Shown here one piece after another: positions 36,051-45,506 of a stretch of DNA of 64,000 nucleotides; positions within the stretch are counted from its first letter, which is position 1, and each line of letters opens with the position of its first letter. The stretch lies in assembly GCF_040529065.1 (NCBI RefSeq), contig NZ_CP132343.1, positions 4,526,001 to 4,590,000 of the forward strand. The letters run 5' to 3'. The position numbers and the translations under genes are program-made. This DNA comes from Xanthomonas sacchari. GTDB taxonomy: Bacteria > Pseudomonadota > Gammaproteobacteria > Xanthomonadales > Xanthomonadaceae. The notes under the pieces were generated by a model that searched no databases, had not been told where the DNA came from, and saw only the letters and a program-made list of their open reading frames with translations.

Positions 36051-37367
36051 TCAAGCCGCCGGCGGCGGGACGGCGTCCGGGGCGCGGCGGATGCGCGCGC
36101 TGTCCATGAACATCGCGTCGCTGGACGCCTGGAACACGCGCAGGTCGAAATTGGGCAGGATCGCCAGCAGGTGGTCGAACAGGTCCGCCTGGATCTGCTC
36201 GTACATCGCCCAGCGGGTGTCGTTGGCGAAGCAGTACAGCTCCAGCGGCAGGCCGTTGGCGCCCGGCTCCAGTTGCCGCACCAGCAGGGTCATGTCCTGG
36301 CGCACGTGCGGGCTGGCGCGCAGGTAATGTTCGACGTAGGCGCGGAAGGTGCCGAGGTTGGTGATCCGGCGGCCGTTGATCGGCGCCACCCCACGCTCGG
36401 CCAGCGCCCCGTTCCACGCGCCGATCTCGTCGCGCTTGCGGTCGATGTACTCGCGCAGCACGGTCAACTGCCGCATCTGCTCGATCTCGGCATCGTCGAG
36501 GAAGCGCACGCTGTGCTGGTCCAGGTACAGCGCGCGCTTGATCCGGCGCCCGCCGGCCTCGCTCATCCCGCGCCAGTTCTTGAACGAATCGCTGATCAGC
36601 TTCTTGGTCGGGATGGTGGTGATGGTCTTGTCCCAGTTCTGGACCTTGACCGTATGCAGCGCGATGTCGATCACGTCGCCGTCGGCGTTCTGCTGCGGCA
36701 TCTCGATCCAGTCGCCGACGCGGACCATGTCGTTGGAACTGATGGTGACGCTGGCCACCAGCGACAGCAGGGTGTCCTGGAACACCAGGATCAGCACCGC
36801 CATCATCGCGCCCACGCCCGACAGCAGGATCACCGGCGACTTGTCCACCAGCACCGACACCATCAGCACCGCCGCGACCACGCCCAGCACGATCTTGAGC
36901 AACTGCATGTAGCCCTTGATGGGCTTGTTGTGCGCGTCCGGGCGCCGTTCGTACACGTGGTTGAGCAGGTCCAGCACGCGCGACAGGGCCAGCGCCACGG
37001 TCAGCACGATGAAGGCGGCGCAGACGTTGCGCACCACGCTGACCATCGCCGCCGGCAGGTGCGGCACCGCGCCGATGCCCAGCGACAGCACCAGTGCCGG
37101 GATCACGTTGGCCAGGCGCGGGATCACGCTCAGCTTCACTTCCTTGTCGCTGAGCACGGTGGCGCGCAGCGCCCGCCGCAGCCCGCGCAGCAGGATCCGC
37201 TTGGTCACCCAGTTGGCCAGCCACGCCGCCAGCAGCAGCGCCACGATCACCATCGCGTCGTAGGCCCAGGGATACGGCGCCAGGGTGTGCTGCAAATCTG
37301 CGAAAAAGGCCGCGCCGGGCAGCGGCGCCGAGGCGCTGGCGAACGGCGACAACGCCCGCACCATCAT
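36051..37367 (-). CDS. MscS-family mechanosensitive channel (YbdG-like)
   Basis: Inner-membrane channel of 438 residues that opens on membrane tension and protects from osmotic downshock. About five hydrophobic helices fill residues 35-230, ending in the pore helix (VGAMMAVLILVFQDTLLSLV). The MscS beta domain follows (VRVGDWIEMPQQNADGDVID, TIPTKKLISDSFKNW). The long insert around 290-350 is typical of the larger YbdG/MscM branch. Its ATG overlaps the folB stop, so both are translated together although their functions are unrelated. Confidence 0.9.
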   Translation of the reverse strand: MMVRALSPFASASAPLPGAAFFADLQHTLAPYPWAYDAMVIVALLLAAWLANWVTKRILLRGLRRALRATVLSDKEVKLSVIPRLANVIPALVLSLGIGAVPHLPAAMVSVVRNVCAAFIVLTVALALSRVLDLLNHVYERRPDAHNKPIKGYMQLLKIVLGVVAAVLMVSVLVDKSPVILLSGVGAMMAVLILVFQDTLLSLVASVTISSNDMVRVGDWIEMPQQNADGDVIDIALHTVKVQNWDKTITTIPTKKLISDSFKNWRGMSEAGGRRIKRALYLDQHSVRFLDDAEIEQMRQLTVLREYIDRKRDEIGAWNGALAERGVAPINGRRITNLGTFRAYVEHYLRASPHVRQDMTLLVRQLEPGANGLPLELYCFANDTRWAMYEQIQADLFDHLLAILPNFDLRVFQASSDAMFMDSARIRRAPDAVPPPAA

Positions 37368-37717
37368 GCGCGGCTGCGCTCGATGATCACCCCCACCGCC
37401 TGCGCCCCGCGCACCGCGCCCGGCTTGCTCAGCTTCAACCGCAGCCAGCGCACGTCGAACTCCTCCAGCACCATCGCCGCGCAGCGCTCGGCCAGGGTTT
37501 CCACCAGCCCGTACCCGGACTGCTCGACCAGTTCCACCAGGCGCTTGCTCACCGCCTTGTAGTTGAGCGTATCGGCGATGTCGTCACTGGCCGCGGGCTT
37601 GCGGTTGTCGAAGCCCATTTCCAGATCGAAGCGCAGCGTCTGCCGGATCCGCCGCTCCCAATCGTAGATGCCGATCAGCGCGTCGATCTCTAGACCTTCG
37701 ATGAAAACCTTATCCAT
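37364..37717 (-). CDS. folB: Dihydroneopterin aldolase
   Basis: A 117-residue enzyme of folate synthesis that cleaves 7,8-dihydroneopterin to hydroxymethyl-dihydropterin and glycolaldehyde. It is the usual family size. The start MDKVFIEGLEIDALIGIYDWER carries the conserved IG-Y-ER active-site strand, and YGLVETLAERCA with its Glu and the C-terminal KPGAVRGAQAVGV complete the signature. It overlaps mscS at its 3' end. It is preceded by a short intergenic segment with GGGAAT-type repeats and then tsaD. Confidence 0.95.
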   Translation of the reverse strand: MDKVFIEGLEIDALIGIYDWERRIRQTLRFDLEMGFDNRKPAASDDIADTLNYKAVSKRLVELVEQSGYGLVETLAERCAAMVLEEFDVRWLRLKLSKPGAVRGAQAVGVIIERSRA

Positions 37718-37784
37718 GGGCAGGGAATGGGGAATAGGGAGTGAGGAATGGTAAGAGCAGAGGCAAAAACCGGACGTGAGCCGC

Positions 37785-37823
37785 TCACGATTCCCGATTC
37801 TCCATTCCCGATTCCCGAGTTGC
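37785..37823. repeat. GGGAATC repeats forming the tsaD 3' end
   Basis: Degenerate GGGAATC/GGGAATG units on the minus strand read in frame as the last ~12 codons of tsaD. Similar heptamers continue into the folB-tsaD gap (37724-37750) and form a clean array at 52799, so a dispersed intergenic repeat has entered the gene end. Confidence 0.65.
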
Positions 37824-38867
37824 CGCCAGCGGCGGCAACTCCGCCATGTCCCAGCGCGGCGTCACCTGCACCGCGGATGCGGTGTCGTGCAGGCCGGCCT
37901 GCAGGCGCAGGGCGCCGGCGAAGGCGATCATCGCGCCGTTGTCGGTGCACAGCGCCGGGCGCGGGAAGCAGGCGCGGCCGCCGCGGGCCTGCGCCATCGC
38001 CTGCAGCTTGGCGCGCAGGCGCAGGTTGGCGCCGACGCCGCCGGCAACCACGATGGTGTCGCTGCCGGCCGCCTCCAGCGCGCGTTCGCACTTGATCGCC
38101 AGCGTGTCCACCACCGCATCCTCGAAGCCGCGGGCGATGTCGGCGCGCACCGTCTCGGACTGGTCGCTGTCGCGCCAGGCCAGCAGCACCTGGGTCTTGA
38201 GTCCGGAAAAACTGAAGTCCAGGCCGGGCCGGTCGGTCATCGGCCGGGCGAAGCGGAACCGGCCCGAGGTGCCCTGCGTGGCCAGCGCCGCCAGTTGCGG
38301 GCCACCCGGATAGGGCAGCCCCATCAGCTTGGCGGTCTTGTCGAAGGCCTCTCCGGCGGCGTCGTCCAGGGTCTCGCCGAGCAGGCGGTAACGGCCGATG
38401 GCCTCCACCGCGATCAGTTGGGTGTGGCCGCCGGAGACCAGCAGCGCCACGAACGGCGGCGCCGGCGCGCCGTGCACCGGGTCAGGATCCTCCATCAGCG
38501 GCGCCAGCAGGTGGCCTTCCATGTGATGCACGCCGATCGCCGGCACCTCCAGCGCCCAGGCCAGGGCGCGGGCCACGCCGGCACCGACCAGCAGCGCGCC
38601 GACCAGGCCCGGCCCGGCGGTATAGGCCACCCCGTCCAGGTCGCGCACCTGCAGGCCTGCCTCGGCCAGGGTCTGGCGGATCAGCGGCAGCAGCTTGCGC
38701 ACGTGGTCGCGGCTGGCCAACTCCGGCACCACCCCGCCGTACTCGGCGTGCAGGGCGATCTGGCTATAGAGCGCATGCGCACGCAGCGCGGCCGCGCCGG
38801 AACGGGTGGTGTCGTAGACGGCGACGCCGGTTTCGTCGCAACTGGATTCGATGCCGAGAACGTTCAT
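37785..38867 (-). CDS. tsaD: tRNA N6-threonylcarbamoyladenosine synthase subunit TsaD
   Basis: Catalytic subunit that transfers threonylcarbamoyl from TsaC/Sua5 product to A37 of ANN-decoding tRNAs, together with TsaB and TsaE. 360 residues from ATG 38867 ([17 protein letters not shown]). The metal-binding His pair lies in [10 protein letters not shown], the ATP site in [10 protein letters not shown] and [22 protein letters not shown], the last metal ligand in CTDNGAMIA. The final residues ([10 protein letters not shown]) are unlike the family and come from an intergenic GGGAATC-type repeat. It is divergent from rpsU, 122 bp apart. Confidence 0.96.
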   Translation of the reverse strand: MNVLGIESSCDETGVAVYDTTRSGAAALRAHALYSQIALHAEYGGVVPELASRDHVRKLLPLIRQTLAEAGLQVRDLDGVAYTAGPGLVGALLVGAGVARALAWALEVPAIGVHHMEGHLLAPLMEDPDPVHGAPAPPFVALLVSGGHTQLIAVEAIGRYRLLGETLDDAAGEAFDKTAKLMGLPYPGGPQLAALATQGTSGRFRFARPMTDRPGLDFSFSGLKTQVLLAWRDSDQSETVRADIARGFEDAVVDTLAIKCERALEAAGSDTIVVAGGVGANLRLRAKLQAMAQARGGRACFPRPALCTDNGAMIAFAGALRLQAGLHDTASAVQVTPRWDMAELPPLAATRESGMENRES

Positions 38868-38912
38868 GGGGTGCATTGTGCGGCCGAATCGGCGGCAGGC
38901 CAAACGGGGTGC

Positions 38913-38940
38913 TTGCAGCCGCGAAATCTGTCGCTATAAT
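38913..38940 (+). promoter_or_regulatory. Promoter of rpsU
   Basis: TTGCAG at 38913-38918, a 16-bp spacer and a consensus TATAAT at 38935-38940, followed by a leader of about 40 bases to the rpsU ATG. This is the best sigma-70-like promoter seen in the window, as expected for a ribosomal protein gene. Confidence 0.75.
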
Positions 38941-38989
38941 GTGCGGCTCGCCGGGCCTGACCCGGTCACCATTGTGTCCCGGAGATTCC

Positions 38990-39205
38990 ATGCCCAGCGT
39001 TAAAGTCCGCGAGAACGAGCCCTTCGAGTTTGCGCTCCGTCGCTTCAAGCGCACCTGCGAAAAGGCCGGCGTGCTGGCCGAAACCCGCAAGCGCGAGTTC
39101 TACGAAAAGCCGACCCAGGAACGCAAGCGCAAGGCCGCTGCCGCGGTGAAGCGCCAGCTGCGTCGCACCTCGCGCGACGTCACCAAGCGCCAGCGTCTGT
39201 ACTGA
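38990..39205 (+). CDS. rpsU: 30S ribosomal protein S21
   Basis: Small basic ribosomal protein of 71 residues ([20 protein letters not shown] start, [15 protein letters not shown] end) that helps 30S subunits in translation initiation. GGAGAT lies 4 to 9 bases upstream of the ATG. It heads the macromolecular-synthesis gene group with yqeY and dnaG, but a strong terminator directly follows, so most transcripts end after rpsU. Confidence 0.98.
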   Translation: MPSVKVRENEPFEFALRRFKRTCEKAGVLAETRKREFYEKPTQERKRKAAAAVKRQLRRTSRDVTKRQRLY

Positions 39206-39265
39206 GGATCGCGGCCTGCGGTAGCGGGATGTGCCGGTTTCGGCATCCGCTACGGTAAGCCCACG

Positions 39266-39297
39266 AAGCCGGCACGCGCAAGCGTCGCCGGCTTTTT
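39266..39297 (+). terminator. Rho-independent terminator after rpsU
   Basis: Stem AAGCCGGC..GC pairing with GCGTCGCCGGCTT (one bulge), followed by a T5 run ending at 39297. It lies about 60 bp after the rpsU stop. Confidence 0.88.
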
Positions 39298-39453
39298 GTG
39301 CATCTGCCGCTTTGGCCAGGCGATTCGCCCCGCGCCAGGCATCGGCCCCGCCCCTGTTCCCTCGACGCCCGCGCGCCGTCTCGGCCACACGGCCAGCCCG
39401 GCGCGCTTGCCTAGAATGCCCTTTCCCCTTTTCTCTTCCCTGTGGAGCCCCTC

Positions 39454-39900
39454 ATGACCCTCAAGCAGCAGCTCACCGACGACATGAAGGCCGCGATGAA
39501 GTCCGGCGACAAGCACAGCCTGGGCGTGATCCGGCTGATCAACGCCGCCATCAAGCAGAAGGAAGTGGACGAGCGCGTGGAGATGGACGATGCCGCGGTG
39601 ATCGCGGTGATGGACAAGATGGTCAAGCAGCGCAAGGACTCGGTGAGCCAGTACCAGGCCGCCGGCCGCGACGACCTGGCCCAGGTGGAGCGCGAGGAGA
39701 TCGTGGTGATCGAGCGCTATCTGCCGAGCAAGATGGGCGAGGCCGAGATCGTCGCCGCGATCCAGGCGGCCAAGGCGCAGACCGGCGCCGCCAGCCCGGC
39801 CGACATGGGCAAGCTGATGGCCGTGCTCAAGCCGATGCTGGCCGGCAAGGCCGACATGGGCCAGGTCTCGGTACTGGTCAAGCAGCAGTTGGCCGGCTGA
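39454..39900 (+). CDS. yqeY: GatB/YqeY domain protein
   Basis: A 148-residue soluble helical protein homologous to the C-terminal tail domain of GatB, the amidotransferase subunit that handles misacylated tRNA. The stand-alone protein is conserved between rpsU and dnaG in many bacteria but its role is uncertain. Family patterns are LKQQLTDDMKAAMKSGDK, LGVIRLINAAIKQKEVDER and IERYLPSKM. GGAG lies upstream of ATG 39454. A short GC hairpin follows the stop. Confidence 0.93.
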   Translation: MTLKQQLTDDMKAAMKSGDKHSLGVIRLINAAIKQKEVDERVEMDDAAVIAVMDKMVKQRKDSVSQYQAAGRDDLAQVEREEIVVIERYLPSKMGEAEIVAAIQAAKAQTGAASPADMGKLMAVLKPMLAGKADMGQVSVLVKQQLAG

Positions 39901-39922
39901 CGTTACCGAAGGATTGGCGGGC

Positions 39923-39942
39923 GGCGGGCTTCACCCGCCTTT
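39923..39942 (+). terminator. Possible weak terminator after yqeY
   Basis: GGCGGG and CCCGCC arms separated by 5 bases and followed by only three T residues. It might reduce read-through into the yihY-like gene. Confidence 0.35.
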
Positions 39943-40043
39943 CGACGCCGGGCTGCTACAACGCCCGGCAAGCCCGCGCCCTTCCTTCAAGCGTGCAGTG
40001 CGGGACCGGCGTTGCGACGCCGCGCGCCGAAGGTCCCGCGCCC

Positions 40044-40958
40044 ATGTCCCTGCCCCTGTCGTCCGATCGCCTGCACAAACACCTCGACCGCCTGCAGCAG
40101 AGCCTGCCGGCCGCGCTGGTGCGGCGCTTCGTCGAGATCGACGTGATGACCCAGGCGGCCTCGCTGTCGTTCTACGCGCTGCTGTCGCTGGCGCCGCTGC
40201 TGGTGCTGCTGCTGTGGCTCACCGCCTCGCTGTATCCGCAGGCGCAGGAGGCGCTGATCGCGCAGATCGGGCAACTGGCCGGGCACGGCGCGCGCGAAGT
40301 CGCGCAGACGGTGATCGACAACGCCAAGAACCAGCCCAACATCGGCTCGCTGGCCGGGCTATGGAGCACCCTGCTGCTGTTCGTCGGCGCCACCGCCGTG
40401 TTCGCACAGCTGCAGAACGCGCTGAACCTGATCTTCCGCACCGACAAGCAGCGCCTGGACGGCCTCATGGCCTGGCTGAAGAAGCGCGTGTTCTCCTTCG
40501 GCGTGGTGCTGGGGCTGGGCTTCCTGCTGCTGATCTCGATGATCCTGACCACCGTGCTGCAGGTGGTGTTCGCGCGGATGCCGTCGCTGCTGCCGGCGGT
40601 CGGCTACGTCTCGACCCTGGCGATCTACGTGCTGGCCTTCGCGGTGCTCTATCACTACCTGCCCGACCGCCGGGTGGAATGGCGCCAGGCGATCATCGGC
40701 GGCGCGATCACTGCCTGCCTGTTCGTGGCCGGGCGCTACGCGATCGGCCTGTACATCGCCACCGCGGCCCCGGGCAGCGCCTACGGCTCGATGGGCGCGC
40801 TGGTGATCCTGCTGGTGTGGATCTACTACGCCACCGTGGTGTTCTTCGTCGGCGCGCTGATCACCGCGGTGATCGACGAGCGCCTGCGCTCGCACAGCAA
40901 GCTCGTCGCCGCCGGGATCGACCCGCGCAGCGCCGCGCAGGCACCGCCCTCGCCCTGA
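40044..40958 (+). CDS. YihY/BrkB family inner-membrane protein
   Basis: A 304-residue integral membrane protein with six predicted helices, once named after ribonuclease BN and later BrkB; the molecular function is unknown. Family stretches are MTQAASLSFYALLSLAPLLV, NLIFRTDKQR and PGSAYGSMGALVILLVWIYY. It sits between yqeY and dnaG in the same direction, with about 140 bp before and 70 bp after it. The ATG at 40044 lacks a strong ribosome site. Confidence 0.9.
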   Translation: MSLPLSSDRLHKHLDRLQQSLPAALVRRFVEIDVMTQAASLSFYALLSLAPLLVLLLWLTASLYPQAQEALIAQIGQLAGHGAREVAQTVIDNAKNQPNIGSLAGLWSTLLLFVGATAVFAQLQNALNLIFRTDKQRLDGLMAWLKKRVFSFGVVLGLGFLLLISMILTTVLQVVFARMPSLLPAVGYVSTLAIYVLAFAVLYHYLPDRRVEWRQAIIGGAITACLFVAGRYAIGLYIATAAPGSAYGSMGALVILLVWIYYATVVFFVGALITAVIDERLRSHSKLVAAGIDPRSAAQAPPSP

Positions 40959-41027
40959 CCGCACGGCGCTGCCCCACGCAGGCAGCGCGCCCAGCGTGAC
41001 GGCACACGCGCGTGGCATCCTATGCGG

Positions 41028-42770
41028 ATGGCCCGCATCCCCGACGCATTCATCGACGACCTGCTCGCCCGCACCGACATCGTCGAGGTGGTCGGCACGC
41101 GCGTGCCGCTGAAGCGCCAGGGCAAGGAGTACGCGGCGCGCTGCCCGTTCCACGACGAGCGTTCGGCCTCGTTCACGGTGTCGCCGACCAAGCAGTTCTA
41201 CCACTGCTTCGGCTGCGGCGCGCACGGCACCGCGATCAGCTTCCTGATGAACTACGACCGCCTCGAATTCCTCGACGCGGTCGACGAGCTGGCCAAGCGC
41301 GCCGGCATGGAAGTGCCGCGCGACGCCCAGCAGCGCGGCGCGGCCCAGGCCGCCGGCGACGACCACCGCGACCTGTACTCGGCGCTGGAAGCGGCGGCCA
41401 AGTTCTTCCAGCGCCAGTTCGACGGCAGCGACAAGGCGCGCGCCTACCTGGACGGCCGCGGCGTGGATGCGGAGAACCGCGCGCGCTTCCAGATCGGCTA
41501 CGCCCCGGACGGCTACAGCGCGCTGAAGGACGCGTTGGGCACCGACGAACGCCGGCTCAAGCTGCTCGACCGCGCCGGGCTGTTCTCCAAGAACGACCGC
41601 GGCCACGTCTACGACAAGTTCCGCGACCGGGTGATGTTCCCGATCTTCGACCGCCGTGGCCGGGTCATCGCCTTCGGCGGCCGCGTGCTCGACAAGGACG
41701 ACGGCCCCAAGTACCTGAACTCGCCGGAAACCGCGCTGTTCCACAAGGGCCGCGAACTGTACGGCCTGTGGCAGGTGCGCCAGGCCAATCAGAAGATCGA
41801 GCGGCTGATCGTGGTCGAGGGCTACATGGACGTGGTCTCGCTGTTCCAGTTCGGCGTCACCCAGGCGGTGGCGACGCTGGGCACCGCGACCACGCCGGAC
41901 CACGCCGAACTGCTGTTCCGCAATGCGCCGGACGTGTTCTTCTGCTTCGACGGCGATGCCGCCGGCCGCCGCGCCGGCTGGAAGGCGCTGGAATCGGTGC
42001 TGCCGCGCATGAAGGACGGACGCCAGGCGTTCTTCCTGTTCCTGCCCGACGGCGAGGACCCGGACACCATCGTGCGCAAGGAAGGCGCCGCGGCCTTCGA
42101 CGCGCGGCTGGTCCAGGCCACGCCGCTGTCGCAGTTCTTCTTCGACGAACTCTCGCGCGAGATCAACCTCGGCACGCTCGACGGCAAGGCGCGCCTGGCC
42201 GAACGCGCGCGGCCGATGCTGGCGCAGATTCCCGACGGCGCCTTCGGCGACCTGATGCGCCAGCGCCTGGCCGAACTCACCGGCATCGGCGCCGCGGCAC
42301 CGGCGGCCGCCACGGCGGCGGCGAGCCGGCCACCCCCGCGCACGCCGCGCCCGGCGCACAAGCGCAGCCTGGTGCGCGAGGCGATCGTGCGTCTGCTGCA
42401 GGCGCCGTCGCTGGCGCTGGACCTGCCGCCGCCCTACCCGTTCGCCGGCCTGCGCCTGCCCGGCATCGAACTGATGATCGAACTGCTGCAGATCGTGCAT
42501 GCGCGCCCGGAAATCACCACCGGCGCCCTGCTCGAACACTTCCACGAACGCGAGGAACTGGCCGCGCTGCAGAAGCTGGCGGTGCAGGAGATCGCCGGCG
42601 AGACCGCCAGCTGGCGCCAGGAGCTGCATGACGTGGTCGTGCAGCTGGAAAAGCAGACGCTGCAGCAGCGCCTGGATGAACTGCAGGCCAAGCAGCGCGC
42701 GCAAGGCCTGGACGAGACCGACAAGTACGAGCTGCGGGAGCTGTTGAAGGCGCGTGCGGGGCTGCATTAG
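41028..42770 (+). CDS. dnaG: DNA primase
   Basis: Synthesises RNA primers for the replication fork. 580 residues from MARIPDAFIDDLLAR (an ATG six bases upstream would add two residues). Domain order is complete: N-terminal zinc ribbon (CPFHDERSASF then FYHCFGCGAHGTAISF), the catalytic TOPRIM core with Glu in VVEGYMDVVSL (about 260-270) and the metal-binding DGDAAGRRAG, then an Ala/Pro linker (about 425-445) and the C-terminal helical domain that binds DnaB helicase. It is convergent with the lipase gene. rpoD does not follow it in this window. Confidence 0.98.
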   Translation: MARIPDAFIDDLLARTDIVEVVGTRVPLKRQGKEYAARCPFHDERSASFTVSPTKQFYHCFGCGAHGTAISFLMNYDRLEFLDAVDELAKRAGMEVPRDAQQRGAAQAAGDDHRDLYSALEAAAKFFQRQFDGSDKARAYLDGRGVDAENRARFQIGYAPDGYSALKDALGTDERRLKLLDRAGLFSKNDRGHVYDKFRDRVMFPIFDRRGRVIAFGGRVLDKDDGPKYLNSPETALFHKGRELYGLWQVRQANQKIERLIVVEGYMDVVSLFQFGVTQAVATLGTATTPDHAELLFRNAPDVFFCFDGDAAGRRAGWKALESVLPRMKDGRQAFFLFLPDGEDPDTIVRKEGAAAFDARLVQATPLSQFFFDELSREINLGTLDGKARLAERARPMLAQIPDGAFGDLMRQRLAELTGIGAAAPAAATAAASRPPPRTPRPAHKRSLVREAIVRLLQAPSLALDLPPPYPFAGLRLPGIELMIELLQIVHARPEITTGALLEHFHEREELAALQKLAVQEIAGETASWRQELHDVVVQLEKQTLQQRLDELQAKQRAQGLDETDKYELRELLKARAGLH

Positions 42771-42872
42771 CTGCGATGCACCAATGCTTCAGGCATCGGC
42801 GCCAGCCGCGCAACGTGCGTGGCCGGCGCGATGCCAGACATCGTCCCTGCAGTCAGCCGTCGATCAAGACAA

Positions 42873-44081
42873 TCAGCCGCCCGCAGCAGCGGTGGACGCG
42901 GTGAACACCGCACGATCCTTTGCCTGTAGCGCGCGTATGCCCGCAGCAGCCTCGTCCAGACGAGTCGCCTGCACCTGCAACAACGCATCGGTATCGATCT
43001 CCGCACTGCGCAGCGCGTAACCCAACGGCACGACCGGCGTCAGCCAATCAGCGATCAGCGTTTGGTATGCGGTTCCGTGCTGGTTTGCCATCTGCTTGAG
43101 AAACGCGAATGTATCCGTCGGCGGGGAGCCGCTGCGTGTCCCTTGCAAGGATTGATTCGCGATCTGGCTGTAGGTGATGCCGGACGCCAGCGCGTTGATC
43201 CGGGCCAGGAAGACGAACGCCTCCACCCCGGGGATCATTCCGTTGTCGTAGATGTGAGGAATCTCGCTCAGCATCTCCGGGACCCAGGCATGCGGCACCA
43301 CGTCGAGCGTGTTCCACATGTCGTGATTCCATGCCTGATACGGCTTCTCGCCGATGGCCGGCGGCGGCAGCATCTGTGCGCACACTTCCGCGAACGCCGC
43401 ATTTCCCGGCGTGGCGCCAGCAGTGGCATAGCAGTACACATCCTTGCAACCAGCGAGCAGGCCTCTGCTCTTGAACCAGGTCGCCATGGTCGGCGACAAC
43501 GCGCCGCCCAGGCTATGCCCGGTGAAGATCACTGTCGCGCCGCTTTGCTCCACCGTTTTCAGGAACGCGTCGAGCGTGGTGCCGGGGGCCGCTGCCGAGG
43601 CGGGACTCACCATATTGAGCAGGTGCCAGACACCCAGGGCGGTCCCCATGGAAATGACCGGTGTCTTCGGCAGAATCAGCTTGCCCGCCGCAACGGGTCG
43701 AGACGACGCCAACGGGTCGTACTTCGCGAATTCGACCGTGGAAGCGACGTCGAAGTCCTCCACCAACCAATCGTAGGGCGAAGACGGATTGGTCGCGCAG
43801 ATCGCCACCACATACACATCGCCGGCAATGCCATTCACGTCGCTCGACTTGGCGACGAACATCGCGTTATCCGAGCGCACCGACTCCTTCGCTTGCCAGA
43901 TTTGCGGTCCCCATACCACGTCCCAGGTACCGATCGCCGTTTTTGCCGGCTCCGAACCGAGCGTTGCATGCAACACACGTTGATAGTCGGCCTGTATCGC
44001 CGAGGCGACGCCATGCCGGCGGCTGACCCAATTGGCCAGGCTCGAAAGCGCAAAAACGGCCTGATACTGGTCGTACGACAT
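42873..44081 (-). CDS. Lipase class 3 family protein
   Basis: An alpha/beta-hydrolase of 402 residues with the class 3 lipase nucleophile motif in VIFTGHSLGGALSP (Ser about residue 174). Start MSYDQYQAVFALSSLANWV at 44081 has AGGAG 7 bases upstream. There is no signal peptide, so it is either cytoplasmic or exported by a non-Sec route. The catalytic Asp and His are probably within DVVPHAWVPEM and later regions. Single gene between dnaG (convergent) and the symporter gene (divergent). Base use is slightly less GC-rich than its neighbours, which may point to acquisition. Confidence 0.82.
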   Translation of the reverse strand: MSYDQYQAVFALSSLANWVSRRHGVASAIQADYQRVLHATLGSEPAKTAIGTWDVVWGPQIWQAKESVRSDNAMFVAKSSDVNGIAGDVYVVAICATNPSSPYDWLVEDFDVASTVEFAKYDPLASSRPVAAGKLILPKTPVISMGTALGVWHLLNMVSPASAAAPGTTLDAFLKTVEQSGATVIFTGHSLGGALSPTMATWFKSRGLLAGCKDVYCYATAGATPGNAAFAEVCAQMLPPPAIGEKPYQAWNHDMWNTLDVVPHAWVPEMLSEIPHIYDNGMIPGVEAFVFLARINALASGITYSQIANQSLQGTRSGSPPTDTFAFLKQMANQHGTAYQTLIADWLTPVVPLGYALRSAEIDTDALLQVQATRLDEAAAGIRALQAKDRAVFTASTAAAGG

Positions 44082-44329
44082 GTGCAAGCTCCTAGTCCGT
44101 GGCAATGCCTGGAGGAGCGGGAAGCGCAAACGCGTGCACGACGCGCCTGCGTGCCCGGCGCGCTCCCCATCGACCGGGTGGCCGCAATCTAGCAAGCGGC
44201 CGGTGCACGCATTTGACCGAAACGGCCGGCAGCGCAAGATGTCTGCGAGTTGTCTACGTCGTGCGTCCGGATTCGCGCGCGGGCGCCATGCTTTCTAGAA
44301 TGCACGACTCCCCCGCTCGACTTTTCCCC

Positions 44330-45319
44330 ATGCTCAAGTCCTGGCTCGCGCGCCTGCGCATCGAACCGTTCACGCTGGCGCTGCTGTGCACGGTACTGCT
44401 GGCCTCGCTGCTGCCGGTGCAGGGTCGCGCGGCGGCGGTGATGGACGTGGTCACCGACTTGGCGATCGCCGCGCTGTTCTTCCTGCATGGCGCGCGGCTG
44501 TCGCGTGCGGCCATCGTCGCCGGCGCGTTGCACTGGCGCCTGCACCTGACCATCTTTACCGCCACCTTCATCCTGTTCCCGCTGCTTGGCCTGCTGTTCA
44601 AGCCAGTGTCGCACTGGCTGCTCACCCCGGACCTGTACATCGGCGTGCTGTTCCTGTGCACGCTGCCGTCAACGGTGCAGTCGTCGATCGCCTTCACCTC
44701 GATGGCCGGCGGCAACGTGCCGGCGGCGGTGTGCAGCGCCTCGCTGTCGAGCCTGCTCGGCGTGTTCCTGACGCCGATGCTGATGGGCCTGCTGGGCGGC
44801 GCGCAGAGCGCCATGTCCAATCCGCTGGAGGCGATGGGCAAGATCATGCTGCAACTGCTGGTGCCGTTCGTCGCCGGCCACCTGCTGCAGCGCTGGATCG
44901 GCGGCTGGGTCGAGCGCCGCCGCGCGGTGCTGCGCTACACCGACCAGAGCACCATCCTGCTGGTGGTGTACACCGCCTTCAGTGCGGCCGTGGTCGAAGG
45001 CCTGTGGCACAAGACGCCGCTGCCGGCGCTGCTCGGCGTCGCCGCGGTCGGCGTGGTGCTGCTGGCGCTGGCGATGACGCTGATCACCTTCGGCGCGCGG
45101 CGCCTGGGCTTTTCGCGCGAGGACGAGATCCCGATCGTGTTCTGCGGCTCCAAGAAAAGTCTCGCCACCGGCGTGCCGATGGCCAAGGTGCTGTTCGCCA
45201 GCGGCAGCCTCGGTGCGATCGTGCTGCCGGTGATGATCTACCACCAGATCCAGCTGATCGTCTGCGCGGTGATCGCGCAACGCTACGCGCGTGCGGCAAA
45301 GGTGGACGCGCAGCAGTAG
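44330..45319 (+). CDS. Bile acid:sodium symporter family protein (YfeH-like)
   Basis: A 329-residue inner-membrane transporter with nine to ten hydrophobic helices. Family hallmarks are FLHGARLSRAAI in the second helix, LPSTVQSSIAFTSMAGGN (sodium-site region) and FCGSKKSLATGVPMAKVL in the crossing helix. The bacterial branch transports various organic anions; the ligand is not known. Start set at ATG 44330; in-frame ATGs at 44300 and 44291 are alternatives. Divergent from the lipase gene. Confidence 0.9.
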   Translation: MLKSWLARLRIEPFTLALLCTVLLASLLPVQGRAAAVMDVVTDLAIAALFFLHGARLSRAAIVAGALHWRLHLTIFTATFILFPLLGLLFKPVSHWLLTPDLYIGVLFLCTLPSTVQSSIAFTSMAGGNVPAAVCSASLSSLLGVFLTPMLMGLLGGAQSAMSNPLEAMGKIMLQLLVPFVAGHLLQRWIGGWVERRRAVLRYTDQSTILLVVYTAFSAAVVEGLWHKTPLPALLGVAAVGVVLLALAMTLITFGARRLGFSREDEIPIVFCGSKKSLATGVPMAKVLFASGSLGAIVLPVMIYHQIQLIVCAVIAQRYARAAKVDAQQ

Positions 45320-45506
45320 CGCACACCACGCGGCGGCAGCCGATGCGGCGGCCATGCCCGCGCGATCGCAGGGCGAGCGACGTTCCGCGCGACGCCGCCA
45401 CGGCATATGCAGATGCGCAGGCAGCATGTGCAAGCGCGGCAGGGGCTGCGTACAGTAGACGGCCGGCACGGCCGGCGCCGTGCCTCCCTCCCCACCCGGT
45501 GCCCCC

